From Pseudomonadota bacterium (GTDB taxonomy: Bacteria; Pseudomonadota; Alphaproteobacteria; Rhizobiales; Xanthobacteraceae), in the NCBI GenBank assembly GCA_023405565.1, contig JAEXXW010000186.1, positions 1 through 5,175 of the forward strand: 5,175 nucleotides of DNA, in the 5' to 3' direction. This document shows, one piece after another, positions 1 to 5,175 of this stretch; position 1 is the first letter of the stretch, and each line of letters starts with the position of its first letter. Made by a program: the position numbers and the translations under genes. The notes below the pieces were generated by a model that saw nothing but the letters and a program-made list of their open reading frames with translations, was not told where the DNA came from and ran no database searches.

Positions 1-694
1 GCCCATGATCATGCTTATGGGAATGATCGTGCTTGTGGTCTGCGTGATCGTGCCCAGCATGGTCATGCGCTGCATGATCATGATGATGCGCCGCCACATC
101 CGCAGCGCCCGCCTCACCTGCCCGATATTTGGCAACCGCGTTCAGGAACGCGCGGCCCTTCACCCAGAGCAGCCGAGCGCCGAGAAATGCGATCAAGCCA
201 TAGCTGACGACTTCGATCCACCACACCGTGCCATCCATCGCACGCCGCGTGGCCCCGAGCAGCACAGCGGCAATGCCGACGATGACCACCGCTACCAATG
301 CCTGCAGCAAAGCCGATGCAAAGGATAGCGCTACGCCGCGCCGCCAGGTTTCGCCATTCGCCACGACATAGGATGAAATCACTGCCTTGCCGTGTCCGGG
401 GCCGGCTGCATGAAACACGCCATAGGCAAAGGACAAGCCGAACAGCGACCAGACCGCACTGCCATCCACTTTCGCCGCACGGATCGACCCCGACAAGCCG
501 CGATAGAATTCGGATTGTTTGGCGAGCATCCAGCCGACAACGCCATCCGGCGGCGGTGGCGCATTGCGTGGCGCGCCGAACGGATTGCCCTGCGCGAAGG
601 ATGGATCGCTCATCCAGGCCGCAAGCACGGACACGGCCATTGCCGCGCCGCCACACATCAGGACGAAGGCCAGCGCCCGGCGGGCTGTCAGCAT
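1..694 (-). CDS. NicO-family nickel/cobalt transporter, 3' end cut by window edge
   Basis: Membrane transporter of the NicO/RcnA-like family, expected to move Ni2+ or Co2+ across the inner membrane. 231 residues are visible and the frame runs off the left edge. A hydrophobic N-terminal segment (about 6-28) is followed by a Pro-rich extracytoplasmic stretch (about 35-51). A membrane segment near 80-110 carries the family signature HAAGPGHGK at residues 95-103 (His95, His101). Further membrane segments lie at about 120-147 and 158-177. The visible part ends in a His/Asp-rich loop (203-231) with 14 His and 6 Asp, typical of metal-binding loops in this family. The ATG overlaps the stop of the upstream DUF1007 gene (ATGCTGA, 7-base overlap), and no Shine-Dalgarno is obvious, so translational coupling is likely. 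Family assignment is firm. Metal specificity and direction (uptake or efflux) cannot be read from the sequence. The remaining membrane segments lie outside the window. Confidence 0.93.
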   Translation of the reverse strand, partial: MLTARRALAFVLMCGGAAMAVSVLAAWMSDPSFAQGNPFGAPRNAPPPPDGVVGWMLAKQSEFYRGLSGSIRAAKVDGSAVWSLFGLSFAYGVFHAAGPGHGKAVISSYVVANGETWRRGVALSFASALLQALVAVVIVGIAAVLLGATRRAMDGTVWWIEVVSYGLIAFLGARLLWVKGRAFLNAVAKYRAGEAGAADVAAHHHDHAAHDHAGHDHADHKHDHSHKHDHG

Positions 695-1326
695 TTCACG
701 GCAATCTTGTTGGCGAATTGAGCACCAAATTGGGCATTCGGATCGGGCCGCGCGAACAGCGCTTCGCTGAGCGTTTTCGACTGCGTCGTGTCACCCAGTT
801 TCACAGTGTTGAGCTTGCACTGCGACGGAGCACCTTTCAGCGTGATGGGCTCCTTCTCGGCAAACTCGAAGGCGACGAAATAGAGCGGATCATAGACCTC
901 CAGATCGACACTCTTGGTCGGCACCGGCTTTTTCAGCGGCAGCGTGAAATGCAGCGTGAGAAGCTGGTCGTTCATTTCCAGGAAATAGTCCGCCGGCGTT
1001 TCGAACTCGACCTTCTGGCCGTTCATTGTGCCCTGCGTGAAGAAATCGTATTCCTTCATCGAGGTGACATTCACTTCGGCGAGCGGCTGCAATTCCTCGC
1101 GCGTGAAGATGCCCTTCTGCTTCGATTCGAGCCCTTGCGTGGCGTAGGACGAGAACATGTCGTCGAAAGTCCAATGATGCCGGATGCCGGTCATCCGGCC
1201 TTCGGCGTCATAGACAATCTCGCTCTTCATTGTGACATACACATGAGGATGCGCGCTGGCCGCCGTCACGGCCAGGGGCAAGGCACAGGCAGCCAACAGG
1301 AGAACGCGAAGGATTCTCGAAAGCAT
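688..1326 (-). CDS. DUF1007 family periplasmic protein, partner of the NicO transporter
   Basis: A 212-residue exported protein of the DUF1007 family, which is commonly encoded next to NicO nickel/cobalt transporters. Residues 1-25 form a signal peptide: Arg4/Arg7, a Leu/Ala core, then a signal peptidase I site after AASA. Cleavage there would leave a mature protein starting HPHVYV, and a new N-terminal HPH could bind metal. A second His/Asp cluster, RHHWTFDDMF (49-58), is the most recognisable part of the family. Cys170 and the C-terminal Cys212 are the only cysteines in the mature part and could form a disulfide. The frame is open upstream to 1443, but the start at 1326 is preferred because the signal peptide begins there and the upstream extension looks random. 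The Shine-Dalgarno is weak (TGGAAC). The biochemical role is not established. A periplasmic metal-binding or accessory role for the transporter is inferred from context. Confidence 0.92.
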   Translation of the reverse strand: MLSRILRVLLLAACALPLAVTAASAHPHVYVTMKSEIVYDAEGRMTGIRHHWTFDDMFSSYATQGLESKQKGIFTREELQPLAEVNVTSMKEYDFFTQGTMNGQKVEFETPADYFLEMNDQLLTLHFTLPLKKPVPTKSVDLEVYDPLYFVAFEFAEKEPITLKGAPSQCKLNTVKLGDTTQSKTLSEALFARPDPNAQFGAQFANKIAVKC

Positions 1327-1351
1327 GGGTTCCAGCTTTGAATCTTTGGAT

Positions 1352-1363
1352 GTCGCTTGCGAC
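1352..1363. promoter_or_regulatory. 12-base palindrome in the DUF1007 leader, possible operator
   Basis: GTCGCTTGCGAC is a perfect inverted repeat (GTCGC, two bases, GCGAC). It lies 26 bases upstream of the DUF1007 start codon and downstream of a TATAAT hexamer. A two-base loop makes an RNA hairpin unlikely, so a protein-binding site is the more natural reading. A palindrome this short in GC-rich DNA may well be chance. I do not recognise it as a known RcnR, NikR or Fur site. Confidence 0.15.
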
Positions 1364-1396
1364 CATAGCACGGAACAGGGCGGAATGGAGGCGAGG

Positions 1397-1402
1397 ATTA
1401 TA
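1397..1402 (-). promoter_or_regulatory. TATAAT, possible -10 box for the DUF1007-NicO operon
   Basis: A perfect TATAAT on the minus strand sits 4 to 9 bases beyond the stop codon of the Ntn hydrolase gene, inside the 79-base gap before DUF1007. An A/T-rich hexamer stands out in this GC-rich sequence and would give a leader of about 60 bases. No convincing -35 hexamer lies at the usual spacing (the corresponding bases are CCGGCG). An activator-dependent promoter or chance are both possible. If it is not used, DUF1007-NicO could be read through from the upstream gene. Confidence 0.25.
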
Positions 1403-1405
1403 CTA

Positions 1406-3001
1406 TCAGACCCCGAATGCGCCGGGATCGGCCCGCGGGTCATGCGCCGCTTCCATCACCCCGTGAGGATGCAACACCACCGCGCCGGCATGACCCATCG
1501 TGTCGGAATAGGCATCTGGCAATACTTCCACATCATGGCCGGCCGACAACAGGCGGTCGATCAGGTTGCCGTCGAAGCGGGCTTCCATCCGCAGATTGGT
1601 ATGGGTCGAGCCCCAGGTGCGGCCCAGCAGCCAGCGGGGCGCATCGATCGCGTCCGCAAGCGGTTGCCTGAAAAGAATATGACGCGAGAAGACCATGCCC
1701 TGCGTCTGCGGCTGACCGTCACCGCCCATGGTGCCATAGGCCATGATGCGGCCATCCTTTAGCGTAGCCAGTGCCGGATTGAGCGTGTGGAACGGCAGGC
1801 GGCCCGGTTCCAGCGGATTCACGGCGTTCTTGTCCAGCGAGAAGCTGGCGCCACGGTTCTGCATCAGCACGCCGGTGCCCGGCAGCACGCAGCCGGAGCC
1901 GAACTCCCAATAGATCGACTGGATGTAGGACACGACCAGCCCAGATGAATCGGCCGCGCCCATCCACACCGTATCGCCTTCGCCATAGGGCGCCGGCCAG
2001 CGCGCCGCCTTCTTGCGATCGATCTTCTGCACCTCGCCATCGAGGAACGATGCACTGAGATAGCGATCCAGCGACTCGGCCATGCGGTTCGGATCGGTGA
2101 TAACACGGTCACGGACGCGGAAAGCACGCTTGGTGGATTCGACAAGGCCATGCACGAAATCGAAGCTTTCGGCTTCCGCTACACGCAGGCGTTCGAACAG
2201 CGCGAGAATGATGAGCGATGCCAGCCCCTGCGTCGGCGGCGGCGAGTTATGGAGCGTGCCGACCATCAGCGGCACAGACAGCGGCTCCGTGACATAGGCG
2301 CGATACTTCTCAATATCCGCGCGCGTCACCGGCGAGCCGATGCGCTCCAGATCGGCGGCGATCTCGCGTGCGACATCGCCACGATAGAAATCGCTGAGGC
2401 CAGCTTTGGCGAGATGATCGAGCGTTGCCGCGAACGCGGTCTGTTTCATCGTCGCGCCTTCGGCCGGCGCCTTGCCATCGACAAGGAATGTATCGGCGAA
2501 ACCAACCGCTTCGTTCATCTCGCCGAGCTTGTCGCGCGTCAGCGCATGCTGGCTACGGCGGACGACATAGCCCTGGTTGGCCTCCCTGATCGCCGGCGCC
2601 AGCAGGACATCGAGCGGCATCTTGCCGCCCAGCGCTTTTGCCGCCTCCAGGGCCAGCATCCAGCCGCCGATGGCACCCGGCACGGTCAGTGCCGCGAAAG
2701 GCCCGCGCGCCGGGATCGCGTCATAGCCGCGCTCGCGATAGAAGGCCGTGCTCGCATTGGCGCCGGCCGGCCCGGGCGCCATCAAGGCGCGCACGCGGCC
2801 ATTGGGCTCGCGAATGACCCAGAAGCCGTCGCCGCCGATATGCGTCATGTGCGGATAGACGGCGGCGATGCTGGCCGCCATCGCCACCATGGCCTCCAGC
2901 GCGTTGCCGCCGTCGGCCAGGACGAGGCGCCCGGCTTCGGCAGCCGCATGGTGGGGAGCGGCGGTGACGCCACGGCGATGGCCGGAGGTGTAGGGGGTCA
3001 T
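1406..3001 (-). CDS. Gamma-glutamyltransferase-family Ntn hydrolase, HpxW (oxamate amidohydrolase)-like
   Basis: A 531-residue Thr-type Ntn hydrolase of the gamma-glutamyltranspeptidase superfamily. These are made as a proenzyme that cuts itself in front of a catalytic threonine. Here that residue is Thr344 (in GDTVWMG), giving predicted subunits of 343 and 188 residues. Visible family marks are the N-terminal GHRRGVTAAPH region, GGDGF (about 56-60), TVPGAIGGW, the SPPPTQG stretch, FGSG (367-370), QNRGASFS (381-388), PGRLPFHTLNPAL and GTMGGDGQPQTQ (423-434). There is no signal peptide, so it is probably cytoplasmic, unlike classical GGT. The pattern around Thr344 and the GTMGGDGQPQTQ motif fit the HpxW-like branch. 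In Klebsiella, HpxW hydrolyses oxamate in purine degradation, but no purine genes are seen here, so the substrate is open. The frame is open up to 3178, but that extension is Arg-rich and unlike the family. The start at 3001 has only a weak Shine-Dalgarno (GGA, 10 bases upstream). Confidence 0.9.
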   Translation of the reverse strand: MTPYTSGHRRGVTAAPHHAAAEAGRLVLADGGNALEAMVAMAASIAAVYPHMTHIGGDGFWVIREPNGRVRALMAPGPAGANASTAFYRERGYDAIPARGPFAALTVPGAIGGWMLALEAAKALGGKMPLDVLLAPAIREANQGYVVRRSQHALTRDKLGEMNEAVGFADTFLVDGKAPAEGATMKQTAFAATLDHLAKAGLSDFYRGDVAREIAADLERIGSPVTRADIEKYRAYVTEPLSVPLMVGTLHNSPPPTQGLASLIILALFERLRVAEAESFDFVHGLVESTKRAFRVRDRVITDPNRMAESLDRYLSASFLDGEVQKIDRKKAARWPAPYGEGDTVWMGAADSSGLVVSYIQSIYWEFGSGCVLPGTGVLMQNRGASFSLDKNAVNPLEPGRLPFHTLNPALATLKDGRIMAYGTMGGDGQPQTQGMVFSRHILFRQPLADAIDAPRWLLGRTWGSTHTNLRMEARFDGNLIDRLLSAGHDVEVLPDAYSDTMGHAGAVVLHPHGVMEAAHDPRADPGAFGV

Positions 3002-3029
3002 TGAATTCAAATCCGAGCGGCGGGAATTG

Positions 3030-3182
3030 TCATCGATCGTTCTTGTCAATCTCATGCTGGATGACAAGCCGCAAGGGCGGCAGATCGCGCCGCACCGTCT
3101 CCCAGACAAAGGTGCCGCCGGCGGGCCACGAAAGCGCTTCCCAATGCGACGCTGATCGAGTTTCCCGCGCCTGGTCATTCAC
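3030..3182 (-). CDS. Possible small ORF of 50 codons upstream of the Ntn hydrolase, unrecognised
   Basis: A GTG-initiated frame of 50 codons ends 28 bases before the Ntn hydrolase start codon. Of the minus-strand frames in this gap it reads most like a protein: the second half has mixed hydrophobic and charged residues (PAGGTFVWETVRRDLPP, then LRLVIQHEIDKNDR), and about 70% of codons end in G or C. Its GTG overlaps the TGA of an 11-codon ATG frame at 3211-3179 (MKLIWGLDLQ) in a GTGA arrangement, which resembles coupled translation. I see no clear Shine-Dalgarno, signal peptide or known domain. It could be a leader ORF, the remnant of a decayed gene, or chance in GC-rich DNA. No function is proposed. 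Confidence 0.2.
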   Translation of the reverse strand: MNDQARETRSASHWEALSWPAGGTFVWETVRRDLPPLRLVIQHEIDKNDR

Positions 3183-3234
3183 TGCAGATCGAGGCCCCAG
3201 ATGAGTTTCATAAAGCGCTCATCCGCAGCCTCGC

Positions 3235-3240
3235 ATTATA
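3235..3240 (-). promoter_or_regulatory. TATAAT, possible -10 box upstream of the Ntn hydrolase
   Basis: A perfect TATAAT on the minus strand lies within the 276-base gap between the VOC gene and the Ntn hydrolase gene. Transcription from it would begin about 225 bases before the hydrolase ATG and cover the possible small ORF. The -35 position at 17-base spacing reads CGCGGG, which is poor; a TTGCGC is present but 20 bases away. Apart from this box, a weak hairpin and the small ORF, I see nothing else in the gap. Confidence 0.25.
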
Positions 3241-3258
3241 GACGTAAGGTTATTGGTC

Positions 3259-3273
3259 CCGCGCAAAGCGCGG
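3259..3273 (-). terminator. Short GC hairpin after the VOC gene, weak terminator candidate
   Basis: Just after the VOC stop codon the minus strand reads CCGCGC-TTT-GCGCGG, a perfect 6-bp stem with a 3-base loop. It is followed by GACCAATAACC rather than a run of T, so it does not meet the usual form of an intrinsic terminator. It may instead protect the 3' end of the VOC message. Confidence 0.3.
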
Positions 3274-3277
3274 CCAT

Positions 3278-3694
3278 TCAACCCGGCTGCTTGCTGACAA
3301 TGAGCATCCAGTGGACGCCAAACTTGTCCTTCAGCATCCCAAAGCTATGGGCGAAAAAGGTTTCGATCAGCGGCTGAACCACCTGACCGCCATCCGCGAG
3401 TGCATTGAAGCTGGTTTCAGCCTCGCCCTTGTTGTCGGCCGCAATCGCGAGCGAAAAACCTTCGAATTTGGGCTGGCCCTGCGCCATTCCGTCCGAGCAA
3501 AAAACCGTCGTGTCGCCGACCTTGAATTCGGCGTGCAATATCTTGTCCTTGTCGATTATCATGCCCCCCTGCGGCGGCTCGGGACTATCGCCGTAACGCA
3601 TCATCATGCCCGGCGTGACGCCGATCGCTTTCTTGTAGAAATCGAGCGCTTCTTCACAGCGGCCTTCAAAGAACAGATAGGGCGTGACGTGCAT
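3278..3694 (-). CDS. VOC-superfamily protein, PhnB/YjdN-like
   Basis: A 138-residue, probably cytoplasmic protein of the vicinal oxygen chelate (glyoxalase/bleomycin resistance) superfamily, in the PhnB/YjdN-like group of the '3-demethylubiquinone-9 3-methyltransferase' domain type. Visible marks are the opening TPYLFFEGRCEEALDFYKKA (4-23), the central KILHAEFKVGDTTVFCSDG (51-69, with His54 and Cys66), and the closing ETFFAHSFGMLKDKFGVHWM (111-130). The length fits a single unit of two paired beta-alpha-beta modules. The start at 3694 is chosen because GGAGGAG ends 3 bases before it. The upstream in-frame ATG at 3706 would place this ribosome binding site inside the gene and has none of its own. 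Members are widespread but mostly without a proven reaction, and the methyltransferase name attached to the domain should not be taken literally. No neighbour here points to a substrate. Confidence 0.92.
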   Translation of the reverse strand: MHVTPYLFFEGRCEEALDFYKKAIGVTPGMMMRYGDSPEPPQGGMIIDKDKILHAEFKVGDTTVFCSDGMAQGQPKFEGFSLAIAADNKGEAETSFNALADGGQVVQPLIETFFAHSFGMLKDKFGVHWMLIVSKQPG

Positions 3695-3697
3695 TGT

Positions 3698-3704
3698 CTC
3701 CTCC
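3698..3704 (-). promoter_or_regulatory. Strong ribosome binding site of the VOC gene
   Basis: GGAGGAG on the minus strand, followed by ACA and the ATG at 3694. It is the strongest Shine-Dalgarno in the window and decides the start between 3694 and the in-frame ATG at 3706. Confidence 0.85.
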
Positions 3705-3765
3705 ATTGCCGTTTCACATGTCCGGGCGTTCCTTGTACCCCAGCACATCAGTGTAACGAGCAAAC

Positions 3766-3826
3766 AAAAAGGCCGGGACGGTGTCATCAACGATGCCGTC
3801 CTCGACGGCTATGCCCGGCCTTTTTT
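3766..3826 (-). terminator. Intrinsic terminator of the peptidase gene, with structured loop
   Basis: A perfect 12-bp inverted repeat: AAAAAGGCCGGG at 3766-3777 pairs with CCCGGCCTTTTT at 3814-3825. On the minus strand it begins 6 bases after the peptidase stop codon and ends CCCGGCCTTTTT, which gives a GC stem followed by a T run, as in a Rho-independent terminator. It is symmetrical enough to work on the plus strand as well (T run 3821-3826). The 36-base loop is unusually long and contains further inverted repeats: GCCGTC/GACGGC at 3795-3800 and 3804-3809, and GACGG/CCGTC at 3777-3781 and 3796-3800. It separates the peptidase from the VOC gene. Confidence 0.75.
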
Positions 3827-3831
3827 GGACG

Positions 3832-5175
3832 TCACGCCTCCCCGGACGGCACGGCATCGACAAGGCCGCGACGGACGAGCAACGCGTCAACGCTCGGCAG
3901 CTTGCCGCGAAAGCCGATATAGGCATCGTCGGAGCGGCGACGGCCGCCGGCGGCATAGATATTGTCGCGCAGCTTCTCCGCCGTCGTCCTGTCGAAGATG
4001 TCGCCCGTCTCCTCGAAGGCGCAGAAGGCGTCAGCGTCGAGAACTTCCGACCACATGTAGCTGTAGTAAGCCGACGAATAGCCGCCCCCGGCGAACACAT
4101 GCTGGAAATGCGGCGAGCGGTGCCGCATGACGATCTCGTCCGGCATGCCGAGCTTGTCGAGCGTCTTGCGTTCGAAGGCCGTGACATCGAGCGCCTCGGC
4201 CGATTCCAGCGAATGGAATTCGAGATCGACCAGCGCGGACGCGACATATTCCAGCGTCGCACAGCCCTGGTTGAAAGTGCGCGCTTTCAAAAGGCGCGAC
4301 AGCAATTCCTCGGGGATCGGTTCGCCGGTTCTGAAATGGACAGCGAAGCGCCGCAGCACGTCCGGCTGCTCGAACCAGTGCTCGTAGAGCTGCGACGGCA
4401 ACTCGACGAAATCGGTATCGACATTGGTACCGGAAATCGTCGGATAGGTGACGTCCGACAACAAGCCATGCAGCGCGTGGCCGAATTCATGGAACAGCGT
4501 GCGCGCGTCGTCGAAGGAGAGCAGCGTCGGCGCGCCCTCCCCGCCCTTGGCGAAGTTCATCACGTTGATGATGAGCGGACGGATATTGCCGCGCAGTTTT
4601 TCCTGCTCGCGCAAGGCTGTCATCCAGGCGCCGCTATGCTTGGACGGCCGGGCGAAATAATCGCCGAAGAACAGGGCGACATGCTGGCCCTTCGCGTCGG
4701 CCACCTCCCAGACGCGGACATCAGGATGCCAGGCGGCGATGTCGGTCCGGGGCTTGAACTGAAGACCGAACAGCCGGCGCGCGGTGTCGAAGGCCGCGTC
4801 AATGATCTTGTCGAGCTGCAGATAGGGCTTGATCGCCGCCTCATCGACATCGTGCAGTTGCTTGCGCAGCTTTTCGGCGTAGTAGCGCCAGTCCCACGGC
4901 GCGATCTTGAAATTGCCGCCTTCGGCCTGGGCCAGCGCCTGCAGCGCATCGCGGTCGGTGAGCGCACGATTGAGCGCGCGCGGCCACACCTCACCGAGCA
5001 GGTCGCGGACGCGGGCCGGCGTCTTGGCCATCGAATCGTCGAGCCGGTAATCGGCATAGGTGCGGAAACCCAGCAGCCTGGCGCGCTCGGCCCGCAGCGC
5101 CACGGTCTCGGCGATGATCGCCTTGTTGTCGGTGGCGTTGTTGTTGTCGCCGCGGCTCATCCAGTCGCGGAAGGC
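3832..5175 (-). CDS. dcp: M3-family zinc metallopeptidase, peptidyl-dipeptidase Dcp-like, 5' end cut by window edge
   Basis: C-terminal 447 residues of a thimet-oligopeptidase-type (M3A) peptidase, which degrades short peptides in the cytoplasm; Dcp enzymes release C-terminal dipeptides. Numbering from the first visible codon, the zinc site is HEFGH (229-233: His229, catalytic Glu230, His233), with the third ligand Glu258 in DFVELPSQ, 29 residues after His229 as expected. The substrate-binding stretch HVFAGGGYSSAYYSY (359-373) holds the His and Tyr residues used by the family, and FNQGCATLEY also fits Dcp. E. coli Dcp is about 680 residues long, so roughly 230-240 N-terminal residues lie beyond the right edge. 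An ATG at 5160 could be mistaken for the start, but the frame continues to the edge with family-like sequence (AFRDW before MSRGDNNN). Dcp is favoured over oligopeptidase A by overall similarity, from memory. The gene ends in a strong terminator. Confidence 0.93.
   Translation of the reverse strand, partial: AFRDWMSRGDNNNATDNKAIIAETVALRAERARLLGFRTYADYRLDDSMAKTPARVRDLLGEVWPRALNRALTDRDALQALAQAEGGNFKIAPWDWRYYAEKLRKQLHDVDEAAIKPYLQLDKIIDAAFDTARRLFGLQFKPRTDIAAWHPDVRVWEVADAKGQHVALFFGDYFARPSKHSGAWMTALREQEKLRGNIRPLIINVMNFAKGGEGAPTLLSFDDARTLFHEFGHALHGLLSDVTYPTISGTNVDTDFVELPSQLYEHWFEQPDVLRRFAVHFRTGEPIPEELLSRLLKARTFNQGCATLEYVASALVDLEFHSLESAEALDVTAFERKTLDKLGMPDEIVMRHRSPHFQHVFAGGGYSSAYYSYMWSEVLDADAFCAFEETGDIFDRTTAEKLRDNIYAAGGRRRSDDAYIGFRGKLPSVDALLVRRGLVDAVPSGEA

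Noticed and set aside
1..90. Direct repeats of CATGATC-type units as a CRISPR array or non-coding repeat.
   Set aside because: The units are short, irregular and without spacers, and they encode the His/Asp loop in frame with the transporter.
114..656. Minus-strand frame of 180 codons inside the transporter gene.
   Set aside because: It is out of frame with the NicO reading, which carries the HAAGPGHGK motif and membrane segments; this one is Arg/Cys/Trp-rich.
298..1341. Plus-strand open frame of 347 codons.
   Set aside because: It lies antisense to the transporter start and the whole DUF1007 gene. Its translation is Arg/His-rich with no family character, as expected of a shadow in GC-rich DNA.
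2150..3004. Plus-strand open frame of 284 codons.
   Set aside because: It is fully antisense to the conserved Ntn hydrolase gene, with an Arg/His/Gly-rich product of no recognisable family.
3002..3178. N-terminal extension of the Ntn hydrolase to an ATG at 3178 or 3055.
   Set aside because: The added residues are Arg-rich and do not fit the family, whose members begin near the GHRRGVTAAPH region encoded just after 3001.
3714..4262. Minus-strand open frame of 182 codons overlapping the 3' end of the peptidase and running through the terminator.
   Set aside because: Most of it is a Ser/Arg-rich out-of-frame reading of the peptidase. The more protein-like last 30 codons simply read through the terminator inverted repeat.
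5158..5160. ATG as the true start of the M3 peptidase.
   Set aside because: The frame stays open to the window edge, the residues before this Met look like the family, and starting here would remove about a third of the usual enzyme.

Overview
The window is GC-rich DNA in which every well-supported gene lies on the minus strand. Read in the direction of transcription (right to left), it holds an M3-family zinc peptidyl-dipeptidase cut by the right edge, a small VOC/PhnB-like protein, a gamma-glutamyltranspeptidase-family Ntn hydrolase, a periplasmic DUF1007 protein, and a NicO-type nickel/cobalt transporter cut by the left edge. The protein types, the GC-rich codon use and the DUF1007-NicO pair suggest an alphaproteobacterium, probably of the Hyphomicrobiales (a Bradyrhizobium-like lineage is my guess). 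No rRNA, tRNA or marker gene is present to confirm this.

Right part (3695-5175): the C-terminal two thirds of a Dcp-like metallopeptidase, with HEFGH, the downstream zinc-ligand Glu and the Tyr-rich substrate-binding stretch intact. It is followed within a few bases by a strong terminator-like inverted repeat with an elaborate loop. The VOC gene then starts behind a near-perfect ribosome binding site, so it is probably a separate transcription unit.

Middle (1406-3277): an intact 531-residue Ntn hydrolase with catalytic Thr344. It resembles the HpxW (oxamate amidohydrolase) branch more than true gamma-glutamyltranspeptidases, and by-eye alignment shows the glutamyl-binding residues replaced. 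The 276 bases upstream hold a TATAAT box, a weak hairpin and a possible 50-codon ORF whose status is unclear.

Left part (1-1326): DUF1007 and NicO overlap by 7 bases and look translationally coupled. Together they form a recognisable metal-handling module: a secreted protein whose predicted mature end begins His-Pro-His, and a membrane transporter with the HAAGPGHGK motif and a loop of 14 His in 29 residues. The cargo is most likely Ni2+ or Co2+, inferred from the family.

No mobile element, CRISPR array or RNA gene was seen. I found no clear previously undescribed system. The points most worth a second look are the altered substrate pocket of the Ntn hydrolase, the complex terminator at 3766-3826, and the small ORF region at 3030-3240.
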